The notes under the pieces are model-generated. The model was not told the DNA's origin. It worked only from the letters and a program-made list of their open reading frames with translations, and did no database searches. The position numbers and the translations under genes are program-made. A stretch of DNA of 64,000 nucleotides from Asterias amurensis (taxonomy: Eukaryota; Echinodermata; Asteroidea; Forcipulatida; Asteriidae). This document shows positions 29,015 through 44,000 of this stretch, piece by piece; the stretch's first letter is position 1; each line of letters opens with the position of its first letter. The stretch spans positions 16,381,701 through 16,445,700 of the forward strand of contig NC_092662.1 of NCBI RefSeq assembly GCF_032118995.1. Direction: 5' to 3'.

Positions 29015-32000
29015 GTAAATGGAAACAGACCCTCCTTATTTGGTCAGTAAGTCACGAGTTTTTTTAGTGAGAAAATATTTAGCTGTTGCAAACAACTTAC
29101 CAACCAAAAGGACTGATAGTATAAATGCTAAAAAATAGTTAATGGCCTGATGTTTCGACCCTAACAGAGTCTTTCTTAAAGGCTAAATGACAACACAACA
29201 AACGTGAACAGGTAACTAAATGTAACATAAACAGTAAAGTGGACATACATGACTAGAGTGTGAGAGAGAGTTTTTGAGTTTCTGTGTGTGTAATACTGTC
29301 GTTAAGTTCAGGATTTCTAATTTTTTTTTGTAAGTGATCGTGGCCGTGCATACTCAGTTATTATGCCACTCTCTTTCTCACTTCAGCACTTCCTGCGACC
29401 GCCCTACCCACTCCCTACCCCCCCCCCCCCCCCCGCCGAACCCTGGGGCATATCAGACTGACCTGGATGATAAGGCAGCATCTTAAAACCTGTTGGCGTT
29501 CCCAGCGTAGGGGTAAAATTCAAGATGAATAGACTCACACTCCCTGCATAAACTCATCGCAATTTAAAGGGAGAGTATACTCTTGGTAAAAAATATTCAA
29601 AATATTTACGACTGTAAAAAGACACTGTAGCTGTTGATTATGAATATGCACCACTACAATCAAGGGTACACTTTTTGTGAACAATAGTTATCTCAACGTT
29701 ATATTTATCAATTAAAGACACTGGACACTATTGGTAATTGTTAAAGACAAGTCTTCTCACTTGGTGTATCTCAACATCCGTATGCAAAAATAACAAACCT
29801 GTGAAAATTTGAGCTCAATCCGTCATCAAAGTTGGGAGATATAATGAAAGAAAAAACACCCTTGTCACACGGAGTTGTGCGCTTTCAGATGTTTGATTTC
29901 GAGACCTCAAATTCTAAATCTGAGGTCTAGAAATCAAATTCGTGGAAAATTACTTCTTTCTCGAAAGCTACGTCGCTTCAGAGGAAGCCGTTTCTCACAA
30001 TGTTTTATACTATTAACCTCTCCCCATTACTTGTTACCAAGTGAGGTTTTATGCTGAGTAATTACCAATAGTGTCCACTGCCTTTAAATATCGCTGTAAA
30101 TAAAAGGTGCTTGGGTTTGTCCAATACAAGCTCTATAAAAACTTACTCAATATGGTTGTTCATTTTGTTGTCTTTGTAATAAAAAAGTGTACCTATGATC
30201 GGGACTGTGCACGTAGCCTTTTGAGAAACTATTTTCTTTTAAAGCCATTCGACACTTTCGGTATTAACAGTATTGTCCAAGGCCCACACTTCTTGTATCA
30301 CAACTTAATATATAAAATAACAAACCTGTGTAAATTTAGGCTCAATTTGTCATTGGAGTCGGGATAAAATAACGGGAAAACCCACCCTTGTTTCTGCACG
30401 TTTCGCAGTGTCATGACATGTGTAAATCCGTAATTGTCGCTATCAAGAATTGATATTGTTTTAATGTTTTCTCAAAAAGTAAAGCATTTCATGGACCAAT
30501 ATTTCAAGAGAAGTCTTTCACCATTACCTTCTGTAAACCCTGTAAATTATTTGTAAATAATGTAAATAAACTTTTTTTATTTTTTTCTGTTCCGAAAGTG
30601 TCCAATGGCTTTAAAGGAATGTGGTTTTAGAGAAAAGCAAGTTTCAATCATGAACTGTTTCTCAGATTGTGTGTTCCAATAGCGGACTATTCTTCCTCCA
30701 TACCCTCTCCAGATTCCCAACGATATCTCAAAAACACTACCACCTTTGAATTGAAATTTTCACAGGATAATTTTATTGTATACCTTTAAACCTTTAAACA
30801 TGATTAAAATAAACCGTTCCAAAATACCAAAATTATTTAAGATTAATGGACCACCAAAGAGCTCAATAGGTTATAAAAAATGGAGCCATCAGACGCAGTG
30901 ACGTTTTCGCCGGAAACATGAAGGAGAAAGGATGGATGAATTTGCTTTTAATTGCAGGCATTCAACTGAACTGGGCACGGCTTCAGTCATGATGCAGTTT
31001 ACCGTGAAATTCGCAGTTTCTGGCTCAGCGAATCGTGTGCTTTACAAACAATCTTGAGCGGTTATTTCCATGCATGTAGAATAATCCGTAATTGGAATTC
31101 ACAATCTGAGAACATTTCATACGAAATTATTTCTTGGATTAAAATGTTTTTGAATTTCTCTCTAAAACCACTTTCCTCTGGATGAAATCGTTTCACAAAA
31201 ATGACATTATCAACAGCTCCAACGTTTCCTACCAAGTAATTTTTTTTTAGTCACTCATTCTCGAGTAATAACCAAAGGTACATGTACACCCTTCCATTAA
31301 GGAAGCCCACACCTGTGTATAGAATGAGTGTATAGCGTTACATCACATTATTGGATCAAGCTCATTTAGGTGTCTGTTTATTTGGAGCGTGCACTCTGTG
31401 TTTTTACCGCACAAATGAATTTGCCGCTCTCCGTGGAATAAAATTAAATCCGTCAGCCCAGAGGCAGTCGGGACTGTCCCATATCCATCAGAATCGTTAA
31501 GAACTGTATAACTCATCAGCAGAACCGCAGTGTGCATTTGTCAGAAATCGTTACTTGTTAAATTATTTGGTTTTACCCTACACCGATGTGTGTTTAAACA
31601 CTGCTATGCGCAGTACTTTCCCAAGTTCTGAGAAAAAAATCACAGGCATATTACTTGGGTGTGATTTCTTGTTATTGGTTGGCTACATCATTATCAGGTC
31701 TGGCGTTCAGTGTTTGAGAGGGCATACAAGGTTCATTTTCATTTTACAAACTGGAAAATCTATCAGAATTTTTTGGAGGAGCGCCAAGGACAAGAACCAG
31801 TACATGTACAACACAAGCCTAGACCTCTTCTTTTCCAGGCCTGTCATGCCAAATACATACAATTTATGTAGTTCATAAGGGTGCAACAAATTAACAAGCG
31901 TGTTAAAGAAGAAGACAAAATAAGAAGAAACGAAAAATCACGTATCAAAAAACAACAAAATAAACAAACAAAATCAGTGTTTTTAAACGAAAACACACAG

Positions 32001-35000
32001 CCAAACATAAATACCCATTATCAAATCATAGAATTCCATTCTGGAATTTCATATTGAATAAAAGAGGTAATATTTGACTTCTGTGCATCATAATATTCTG
32101 GCCCTGTCGTGAATGATTCTTTCCACTCCGTCAAAAAAAACCCAGTTTGACGTCTGCCCTTTACGAATAATAGTCTGTTGGCAAAGATTCTATTGACCTC
32201 CTGAGGTTTCTAGGGACTTCCTCACTCTCTGCTTTCGCAAGACATTCTGTATCTGTTTGTAACATATGTAACTTTAATAAAAGCACGTACTGAAGGGAAC
32301 AAATAAACTAATCCTACTGGGAAATCTAGATTGAAAGACTTTCTCTTGTCGCAGAAAACGAGGGGATTTACATTTTTTAAAGTAATCGAGAAACGATTTT
32401 TCTAAGTGCATTCATCCCAAATAATGTAAATTCTAAACATTTTTTTTTTAGTGCAAAGGTAGGGAGTTGCTTACTGTAAGCAAAGAATCGGCGCTTACAG
32501 AAGCAGGGAATTCTGTGTTTACGTGAAGCGTAGTTCACAGCTTAGCGGGGAATTTTGGCTTCTCTGTGTGCATTCTCCATACTACTAGGCATTCTACGCT
32601 TAAAAGGCTAGCGCAGAAATTTGGCGTTTGCACATAAGCAGGGAATCGTGATCGTAAACACAGAATTTGGCGGTAAGCAGAGCCATGAAATTGGGCCGTG
32701 GATTCAGGGATATCAGACCAAACACATAGATTTGTATCTGACGATGTAGAGAGTAAGTATCTGTGTCAGTTCAAGGGGAAGAAATCTCCTAGTCAGGACA
32801 ATACAGAGTACGCATTTTAAAGGATTTTTTTATTGCAGCTCAAACCCTCAGCAAAATACCTCTCATGATGGTTTGCAAGTATCCAATGTCTAAGAAAAAA
32901 AATTAGACAGACGGTACACTGCTGAGTCTCTGTCTTCGCGTAACATACGCAATTCCACACCGATAAAGTGGTAAGGGGTGACTAGCATAATGGGCTGAGT
33001 GTGCTGAGTATTTCCCCATGTGGGCAGATATGCTTGATGCTTGATAAATCGATAGAAATGACATTTCACATGGTGAGTCTGACATTGAAACCACGGCTGT
33101 CTCTTCGATTTTTTTCTCTCTTCATTTTTTCTTCTTGTTTTTTCCCCTTCTTGTAATGTGGGAAATGAATTGCTTGAGTGATGGGTACACTTGAGAGTTA
33201 TTGGGCATGAAATTCTGTATGAAATATCACATAGTGTCAGGTGAATATGTCAAAGGAAATGTATGCACTCTGTATTTATAGAACGTAGTGGTAATTGGTT
33301 GATGGTCTTAAAGGCAGTGGTCACTATTGGTAATTACTCAAAATAATTATTAGCATAAAACCTCACTTGGTAACGAGTAATGGGGAGAGATTGATAGTAT
33401 AAAACATTGTGAGAAACGGCTCCCTCTGAAGCGACGTAGTTTTTGAGAAAGAAGTAATTTTCCATGAGTTTGATTTCGAGACATCAGATTTAGAATTTGA
33501 GGTCTCGAAATCAACCATCTAAACGCACATGCAACTTCGTGTGACAAGGGTTATTTTCTTTCATTATTATCTCGCAAATTCGATGACTGATTGAGCTCAA
33601 ATTTTCACAGGTTTGTTATTTTATGAATATGTTGAGATACACCAACTGTGAGGACTAGTCTTTGACAATTACCAATAGTGTCCTCTGCCTTTAACAGACA
33701 TAATTTGTTTTGCACTTTTATCTATTGGAAAATGAGGGCATCACACAAATAAAGGTCTCTTACAGTGTTTTCTTTTAAATATAAAATGAAACAGTTGTAC
33801 AAACTTCATAAAAAAAGTAGATGATTGGAATGAAAATACATTATCAGAATTGTGATAATGATGTATTTTACCTTTAACAGTGTGAGTGAGACTAAATCAT
33901 CAACGTGCCTTTTTGAAAATTGCCAAAACCTGTGCCTCACCGTGTAAAAACAAGCATCCATTTAAAAAAAGCAATTTGACAGGTCCTGATGTGTAGCGTG
34001 CGACCCTTTATAATTATCAACTGTCACGAAAGTGCATGGACTGTCCCACAGGAGCAAAGCTTGTGTAAAGTTCTTTGACAGGTTCGTGTCCAAACCCCCC
34101 CCCCCTCCCTCAGCCCCTCGTTTTCGGAGAAGGGGAAAGGGGTGGATCTGATACTCAATTTCAGAGGGGATTGGTTGATGGTTATTCACAGTTTGAGTGG
34201 TTTTTAGGGGCTGTACTTTTGCCTTCCTGTCAAAGCGTGATTTTGTGTGCGTGAAATCATTTTTTTTGGGAGTTGTTGGTAGTTTTATGATGGCAGCCAT
34301 TTGTCAGCTATCTTCTTGATGGTTAATCAAGGGGCTCCTGTCCATTAAAGCCCTTCTGGAAACCACGGCTTTGGCTTTGGATTCGGCTCAGGCTATATAC
34401 AGTAGCTTGGCCCCGCGGTTGTTTTGACAATTGCGCGTGCTTTGCGTACGTGCTCAGGGTTTTAGACGAGAGAACGGAGCCTTAAACCGAATCCTAAGCC
34501 GAAGCCGAGATGTCAAAAAGAGCCTATGGCATATTGGCGAATCGTAAAGGGGACTGTTGTCAATTCTGTGATCATCCGTCAGTTTTTTCCACAATCACAT
34601 AGGGGGCGGTGCCAACTTTAAAAAGACAAAATAAAGTAAATTAACGGAGACATTGTGTCTCGTCTCCATGTTTTTCTTGTGGCTTCTAACCCGATGTGTC
34701 TTTTCAGGGTGGGTGTTTTGTTGACAGAAGATTCTTGTTCTCTTTAGTCAACAGGCTCTTGTTATTGATAACTCACAGTCCCTATTTTTCCAAAGAACGA
34801 AAATCACAAAAAATATTCTAAGAAATTACAAATCTCATTACTTTTAAAGGAACATTACAGAATTGGTTTTGCTAGCAAAAACGTTGCTGGCAGTGTAAGC
34901 ACTTTATGTAATCCACCCTATACATAAACTGACAAACCTGTAGAAGTTTGAGATCGATCGGCCATCTGGGTCACGAGAGAATAGTGAAAAACCGATTACA

Positions 35001-38000
35001 AGTTTTGCATTGCATCGATGCCAAAACAAAAATGAATAAAATGCTCCTTGAGCGATAAACTCCAAACGCGAATTTAGATTATTTATTTCTCATCAAAAAT
35101 GACATTTCAGACAGAAATATTTCAAGGGATGTTTTCTACTATCATCATCCTTAGACCGTGTAGTTTTAATGTAAATCTGTGATCTTCACGATTTTTGTTT
35201 CTTTCCAATTCTGTAACGTTCCTTTAACTACTTGTACAATGAATAGGGATATGAAACCTTGTCTATTGATATATTTTTAGCCTTACTCTGCTAGGGTCTT
35301 AGCGTCAGGCCATTATCTATTCCTCGTGTTGATATAGGCCCTATCCGATCAATTAATTTTGAAGGAAATGCTTTCAAGAAACACATTTGGTGTGTAAACA
35401 TTGCAAGGCTGTTTATAATACAAGCTTGGCGTTTCTTTTCATGGACCAGTGATTCCTGCCACTACAGTGTCATACAATAAAATGAAATTAAAAACATGAG
35501 AAATTCTTAAAGGAAACGCCAGGTAAGCACTTTCTGCGTAGGCTGCTTGCGCTTCTCGCGCTCTAAAGCTTTCAGCTTCAAGTTTTCATCAAGGGAGATC
35601 TGTCCCTCTTCGCTGAAACATCTCGAGGGACGTCAAAAACTTGTCAGATTCTGTTTGGATGAACTAATCAGACAGTGTGACATGTAAATGTTGCCTGCAG
35701 TTATAGTCTGACTATTTGGGACGATAGTCTTGCTTTAATTGCATGTTATGTCAAATAAATGATTTTGCCTTGGCCTACTTCGTCAGATTAAGTTTGGAGA
35801 ATGAGTACGATGAACGCTAAATAGCAATGTACACAGGTTGTTATCAGATTAGCTCGCAGTCTCTAATCATTGGGTTTAAAATGCACTTTTCTTGAATAAT
35901 TAGCTGTCATAAACATTGAGGGAAAGGCTTTTGAGCAATCGGGGAGATGAAATTTCCATTCATCCGGATCGTGCAACGCAATCCCTTTCATCTTTTTCAT
36001 TGGAAGTATTATGTGTATTTATTCAGATGCTCTGTCGTAGCATCGGGGTTTCTTTGTGGATTTGTGTTTGTGTTGATTTTGGCTGAGTTTAATGGTTTTA
36101 AGTTTGTTTAATATTTCTGTACAGTACAACATGTGTCTCTGCTTACAAGATAGACATTGTGGGGTGATTGTGGGGTGATTGTGGGGTGACTGTGGGGTGA
36201 TCGTGGGGTGATCGTGGGGTGATCGTGGGGTGATTGTTAGGTAGGAACAGTACTTGTAAGTGTTTTGACATTATGAGGTGCAGCCACAGTGTTTTTAAAG
36301 GACACTATTGGTTATTACTCAAAATAATTATTAGCATAAAATCTTACTTGGTAATGAGTAGTGGGGAGCTGTTGATAGTATAAAACATTGTGAGAAACGG
36401 CTCCCTCTGAAGTAACAAAGTTTTTGAGAAAGAAGTAATTTTCCACGAATTTGATTTAGAGACCTCAGCTTTAGATTTTGAGGTCTCGAAATCAAGCATC
36501 TGAAAGCACACAACTTCGTGGGACAAGGGTATTTCTTCTTTCATTATTATCTCGCAACTGAGCTCAAATTTTCACAGGTTTGTTACTTCATGCATATGAT
36601 GAGAAACAGCAAGTGAGAGGACTGGTCTTTGACAATTACCAATAGTGTCCACCGTCTTTAACAGGAATAATTAAATAAAGGAATCATAGACAGGACCTTG
36701 GGAAAGCCCACAATGTCGCTCTACTAAACATCTCTGGTTTAAAATTCTCTCTGTCAGTGCTAGCTTGTGAATAATGACACCTTGTCGCACAAAAAGGACT
36801 AAGGAAAAAAAAAAAAAAAAAAACGGGGACTCTTTTATTAATTTTATGGGTGATTTCCTCAGTAGTTAAATCCTGAACTCGGTCAAAGTAGTTTACCATC
36901 AACTCAAAATATCCGACACGTTCCATGTATTTCTGGACAGGATAATTTGATTCTTCAGCTGGATGCCATCCCCGGTTTGCCCCCGTTAGCGTAATTGGTG
37001 TTGGGGTAGCGCTATATGTTGTCCGTTTTAACTATCTACCATGTGTGCAATACGTTAAAGGCACTGGGCACGTTTGGTTATTGAATACCAGTATTCTAAC
37101 TTGGTGTATCCCAACATACATAAAATAACAAACCTGTGAACATTTTGGCTCAACGAGGCATCTAAGTTGCAAGAAAGTAATGAAAGAAAAAACACCCTTG
37201 TTTGCACAAATTTATGTGCTTTCAGATGCTTGAGAAAGGCTTCAGGTCTGAAGTCTTTCTCTGATTCAAATTTTTTAGTTAGAAATTACCTCTTTCTCAA
37301 AAACTACTTTACTTCAGAGGAAGGGGTTTCTTACATTGATTATACCATCAACAGCTTTCCGTTGCGCTTTACAAAATAACTTGTTTATACTAAATATATA
37401 TTTTGAGTAATTACCAAAGTCTCCGTTGCCCTTTAAGACGATCGGAGGATTGTGGGATAGGGGTTTTGAGTAGATCGAGTCGGGACGTGGGACTGTTTTA
37501 ATAGGTGCAACCATGCAATCAATTATTGTCTGGCGCATATGTGTAATGGAAACTGCCCCGATATTGAATAAGACGAGTTAAAGGGGATTGTGTGTTTAAG
37601 GCTTGGTATTTTGAAGCAAGGTGCTTTGAAACCCCTGTGGCAGATTGACCCATCAAAATCCCACAGTGCATGTTAGCTTTAAAGGAACACGTTGCCTTGG
37701 ATCGGTCGAGTTGGTCTTTGAAAAGCGTTTGTAACCGTTTTTTATAAAATGCATGTGGGTAGAAAGATGTTGTAAAAGTAGAATACAATGATCCACACAA
37801 ACATGCCTCGAAATTGCGTGGTTTTCCTTTTACCTCGTCGACTAACACGTCGGCCATTTATGGGGGTCAAAATTTTGACTCCCATAAATGGCCGACCGTG
37901 TTAGTGCTCACAGTAGAAGGAAAACCACGCAATTTCGAGGCAAACTTGTGTGGATCATTGTATTCTACTTTTAAAACATCTTTCCAACCATATGCATTAT

Positions 38001-41000
38001 ATACAAAACGGTTACAAACGCTTTTGTTTTGACCAACTCGTCCGATCCAAGGCAACGTGTTCCTTTAAGTCTGAACTGTAGTTAAATAATTGCATCTCCA
38101 ATTAGTGTTCTCCCTTCCCTAACAGTTTTTACAGATAAGCATGGAAATTTTGCTTAGCGCTCATGTACTACATCAAGAACGCAGCACGCTACATTTAATT
38201 GGGTTTAAAGAACTGTTTGATACACTTCTTGAACATGTTACTAGGCATTCTGTGCTTACACAGTTAGCACAAAAAATAGTTGTTTGCCCGCAAAGAATGG
38301 TGATTGGATTGCAAATGTAATTTTTTTTGTGGTGAACAATGCCCTGAATTGGTCCTGGTCATTGACAACAGTTACGGGCAAATTTGCTACTTAAAGGAAC
38401 ACGTTGCCTTGGATCGGTCAAGTTGGTCTTTGAAAAGCGTTTGGAACCGTTTGCTATAAAATTGATATGGTTAGAAAGATGTTGTAAAAGTAGAACACAA
38501 TGATCTACACAAATATGCCTCAAAATTTCGTGGTTTTCGTTTTACCTCGTCGACTAACACGGTCGGCCATTTATGGGAGTCAAAAAGTTGACTCCCATAA
38601 ATGGCCTACCGTGTTAGTTCGCGACGTAAAATGAAAACCGTGCAATTTTGAGTGATACTTGTGTGGATCATTATATTCTACTTTTAAAACATCTTTCCAA
38701 CCATACACATTTCATAACAAACGGTTTAAATCGCTTTTTTATAGACCAACTCGTCCGATCCAAGGCAACGTGTTCCTTTAAGGTGGCTTTCACAATCACA
38801 TGTGATCCTTTTTCAATTGTTCTTGCAATTTTCTAGTAGAACCCCACCCCTCCCCCACCCCCACAAAATTTGGGACCATCTTGCCCCTCCAAATGCGAAA
38901 TTCCAGTCCTGGTATTTAAAAGCAAAAGTGAGAAAAGAAAACCTCCTTATATGTCGGTCGTTAAATTGTCTACGTTCAAATCGTTGCATCAAGACGTGGA
39001 GCAAAAGACTCCCTGGCGGTTGGGGAAGGAAAACCTGAGTTACATTTTATAGTCCCTCGCCAATCATGGATGGATTTGCAATTCTGAATCCTTTCTCCCC
39101 TGAACGACAAACAGAATGAGCGGGGGTAATGATTTGGAAAGATGCAGAGGTAGCGTGGTCTGAAGATTAAAGGGGTGGTAGATGTTTGGTAATTACTCTT
39201 AAAAATAATGGGAATAACGACGTTTCGAACAGTATACTCTGCTCATCTTTAGTTTGCTATTATAAGTTATCACACAAGCGCCAGTGGAATACGAAAAAGT
39301 ATAGCGCTTCTGCGTCTTCGACCAAGTTGGATATGGGACGCTGACGCGCTATATTTTTTGTATTTCACGAACGCGTCGTGTGATAACGAATTTATCTTCC
39401 AGTCTCACTTGCAACGCCCCAAATTTAAAATTTCAGACCGTTATTTCACGCGCACAAAGTTTAGAATGTAATTTTTGCACTGTCCGTATACAGAGCGTGA
39501 CAAAATGACATTTCACAATACGCACTGTGTAATACAAACAGAGGAAGTAGGATATAAAACAGAGGTCGTAGCATATATGTTTTTATCCCCCTAGTAGTTC
39601 GAGCTTCTGATCGGTGGATTAGCGCGTACTGGAAGATAAAGTTTCTTCCTATACATCCACACCATGCAAAGCTTGAAACAATACTTGTGACGTGACGTGA
39701 CTGTGACGTCAAACAATACAGTAACATTTATAATAAGAAACATTACAGTGTGCAGTTCTTAATACTGCGCAGTACTTTTATAGCTTTTTATCACAGCCAA
39801 AGGCATTTCAAAGCACTCTACAATGTTTTACTACAAGGTATGCAAAGCTATGTTTAAAACACAAGGGCCCAATTTCATAGAGCTGCTAAGCACAAAATTT
39901 TGCTTAGCATGAAATTTCTTCCTTGATAAAAGTAGGATTACCAACCAAATGTCCATGTGATTTTCAGGAAAAGCAAGCAACAGCTGAATACCAGTAACAA
40001 GCAATATGCAACAAATGTAAATTTGGTTGGTAAACCTGTTTTTACCGAGGAAGAAATTTCATGCTAAGCAAATTTTTGTGCTTAGCAGCTCTATGAAATT
40101 GGGCCAAGGCCTTCTTATTTACATAGCACCATGTAATGATTACCAACCTGCTCTGACCCAATCTGCAGTCAACCACACTTAAAAATAAGGCGACAAACCC
40201 TTTCCCTTAACGATAAGTGCATCACACAACACACAACACACTCTACACCCTTTAAAGATGACGTTTCCGTATGAGTGTTTACCAGGGACCCTTGATATGG
40301 CTCTACCTCCACCCTGGATGTTCATTAACAGTCCTCAATAGTCTCTTAAGGACCTCATGTGCTCCGTGTTCAATCGCAAATTAAAAAACCCCATTAAGTG
40401 TTGAGTAGGTCTTAAATGACCACCTGCGTTTCATAGATACCTACACACGTATGTGTGCTTTTTGTCAGAAAGAAACATTATCACCATGGCAATGGGAGGA
40501 AGGTACTTTTACCTATCAAAGTCTGTGAATTCTTTGGGGGAAAATGTTCTTTAAGGACTTTGAATTTGGAAAAGTATATCGGAGGGTGTTTATGAATTAG
40601 TGGCTACGGCCTAGTCACCATGCTGAGGCATAGGTTGCCCTTAGCAACAGCTGAAGCCACAAATTTGGACACGGTCTAAAAACTTAATCTAATAGGTCGG
40701 GATGAGCATTGACAAGTCTTGCTTTAATACTGGCGCTGACTCGGGCCCAATTTCATTGTTCTGCTTACTGCCGATCTCTTCGCTTGCGGATCACCATTCT
40801 TCGCTTGTAGGGCAAGTGCCAAAAAAGTCTGCGCTAGCTGTAAGTAAAGAATGCCTAGTACAGCGGAATATGCACGCGCACAGGTAAAAATGCCAACCTG
40901 CAAAATGTCTGGCTTCTGTAAAGCAGAGCCATGAAATTTTGCCTCGGCTTGTAAGCACAAAAGTTTGCTGAGCAAATCCTGTTTGTGTTAAGCAAGAATA

Positions 41001-44000
41001 AGCCTTTTTGAGGTATGGCGGACGTTATAGGAGTGTACTGTTTGGTTTGGGTGTGTACACACAAATTTACCCAAACCTTAGTGTTGAAGCATTGTGTCCG
41101 CCATATCTCAAAAAGGCTTATACTGTCAAATCAAAAGTTAAGTGGGAACCTTTGGTTTTAGCAATTCTACTTTCTTTTATATCTGGCACTGTGTGGTGGG
41201 GGGGGGGGGGGGAATACAGTATTTTTCCTTTAATTTCCAGAGTCGTAAAAGGCCTCCAGACAACTAAAGTGTCAACACAATTAACCTATTTTTATCACAT
41301 TCTAACTCAATTAGTGCGGAGTCACTTGTTTCAATAATCTAATCAATCTAATCAAATCACAAACTTATTAACTTCATCATTTGTCATAAAGGAGTTTGAT
41401 TGATATCATGGACTCCGTATGCAGATAGTGAAATTTAATGCCTGCCACCTTTTGTTTTGTCTCTTAGTCAGTTGTCAAGTCACAAGTCAATTTGTGTTTT
41501 CTTTAATTGCAGTGGACACTATTTGTAATTATTCTAAATAATTATTAGCATAAAACCTTACTTGTTAATGAATAGTGGGGAGAGGTTGATAGTATAAAAC
41601 ATTGTGTGAAACGGCTCCCTCTGAAGTGGAGTAGTTTTTGAGAATAGTTTGGTTGGTAACCTTACACCGGTAAGCATATTTTGATATGCTGTTTTGTTAG
41701 CTACTTTCTGTGCTCAAGCAGCTCTACAAAATATGGGGCCCAAAACACTGTCAGATATTCAGATTGAAGATTTATTTGCGAGAAGAAAAATGCCTTGCAA
41801 TCTCACAGATGAAATTCCAGGCCTGTAGTTTCCTTGTTTTTTTCCCCCATGGTCTGACTCCGCTTCATGTTGCAGAGGAGAATTGTTCGAAATCAATTTG
41901 TATTATTGCAGTTTAAGGTTACAATGATTTCTCATCCCACGATGAGACTATATCCATTTGACTTAATACGGTTACAGAAGGGAAAGAGAGTATAGTGTAT
42001 CCAGTAAATGAGTTTAGTATTTGTAGCTAAAAGCTTTTGTGGGTACAGATTTTCATCTGAGCTGATCAGCTGAGTGGAGTCAGGGGGTGGAGGGGGCCTA
42101 GAGGGCAGTCTTGTAGGCGGATACTCCCTCCGCTTTCCCCTTCACCCACATGTAATACTCTCTTAAAGGAACACGTTGCCTTGGATCGGTCGAGTTGGTC
42201 TTTGAAAAGCGTTTTGTAACCGTTTGTTATAAAATGCATATGGTTGGAAAGATGTTGTAAAAGTAGAATACAATGATCTACACAAATATGCCTCGAAATT
42301 GCGTGGTTTTCTTTTCACCTCGTCCAATAACACGGTCGGCCATTTATGGGAGTCAAAATTTTGACTCCCATAAATGGCCGACCGTGATAGTTCGCGACGT
42401 AAAAAGAAAACCGTACAGTTTTGAGTGATACTTGTGTGGATCATTATATTCTACTTTTAAAACATCTTTCTAACCATATGCATTTCATAACAAACGGTTT
42501 CAATAGCTTTTTATAGACCAACTCGTCAGGTCCAAGGCAACGTGTTCCTTTAACAGAGCCACGTTTCAAAAAGCCTGTAAGCACAAAAACATTCTACGAA
42601 GCACAGATAAATCTAGCTTAATTGAAAAGTTTTATTTGCCAAAAATTCAGTCTAAAGTATGATACAGTTTATAACATATTATTATTAATATTATTATTAG
42701 TGAAATACTTCCACCTTATATTTTTGTTAATCGTCAGATAATTATTTTCCCCTCGAGTAAAAAGGGGCCACCAGGCTCTGAAGTCTTCTTCCCTCCCTGG
42801 TTTCTTTTTCAAGTGTAAAGGCCGGTTTATAGTTGTTCGCGCAATGGTCGTGCGATGGAAATCTTGACGAGTGCTCATCGGCCTCAGCGACCATGACTAT
42901 AGACTTTGTTTTTTAGATCGCGCGTCAAGATTCAATCGCATGACCATCGTGCAACCGACTATAAACCGACCTCAAGTCCTCTTTAACACTTTTCAGTGCA
43001 GACAGAGTGAGATCTCTAGGATTACAAGCAATGCTTGTCCACGAATCTCTACTTTGAACTCTTGTCCCTCATCGTGACACTTCAAGAAAATATCCGATGA
43101 GATCTGTCGAGAACTGCACGGAGTAGAGTTACGCTTTCTGTCTGAACAAAATAGAACGAGTCCCACTGGAATCAATCAATTCTGATGGAAATTATGTCTG
43201 CTCTGACTTTGTGCTTGATTTTTTTTTTTTATTCTACGTTTTTTTTTCCTTCCTTTTTTTCTGCAGGTGGCGCACGCTCCAGAGCTAGAGGCGACGTTTA
43301 GCGCATCCCGGGACAAGACGATACGAATGTGGAAGAGAGGTACGACGGATGGAGGAACAGTTGAGCTGTGTAATTGCAAGCAGACGTTCAGCGGACACGA
43401 CCTGGTTGTCACGGGAGTTGATTTTGGTTGGTTTGATTTGCAAAATTTTTAAATTATTTATTACTGGCAGCCATCATGTCGCCGGCAAGTGTAACGAAAT
43501 TCTACTGTAAACAAAACTTTGTTTTTTTTTGAAAATAGAATTAGCTGTTGCAAACTGCTTACCAACTTAAAGGGCCTTGGGTAAAAAATGCAAAAATAGT
43601 TAATGGCCTAAAGTTTCAACCCTTGCAGAGTCTTTCGTAAAGGCTCTTTTTTATTTGATTACACATCCAACAGTACACATCCAACAGTACAATCCAACAG
43701 GCGTGCAACTCTTCCGCAGTTCTTTTTTTTAAATTTTAGTTTTTTAATATATTTTTTTTTTAGCCTAGTATAACAACAATGTTCAACTACAATAATGTAA
43801 AATAAGCCTAGTACATGCTAACAATGCACCTTAAAGCATAATAAACCTCAACATTTTCAAGGGTACCATTGTTGGTATCATGTCCCGTCATATCATATCA
43901 TATCATGTGCTTTCGAAAATGTTCCTCTTTTTTTTCAACGGGCAGTTGCATGCTTGAATTAGAACCAATAAGGAGGATGACTAGGAAACAAGAAGAAGTG

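Noticed and set aside
37814-42444. Frames across family B (for example 37519-37857 and 42163-42444 on the minus strand)
   Set aside because: They arise from the palindrome and repeat in each copy.
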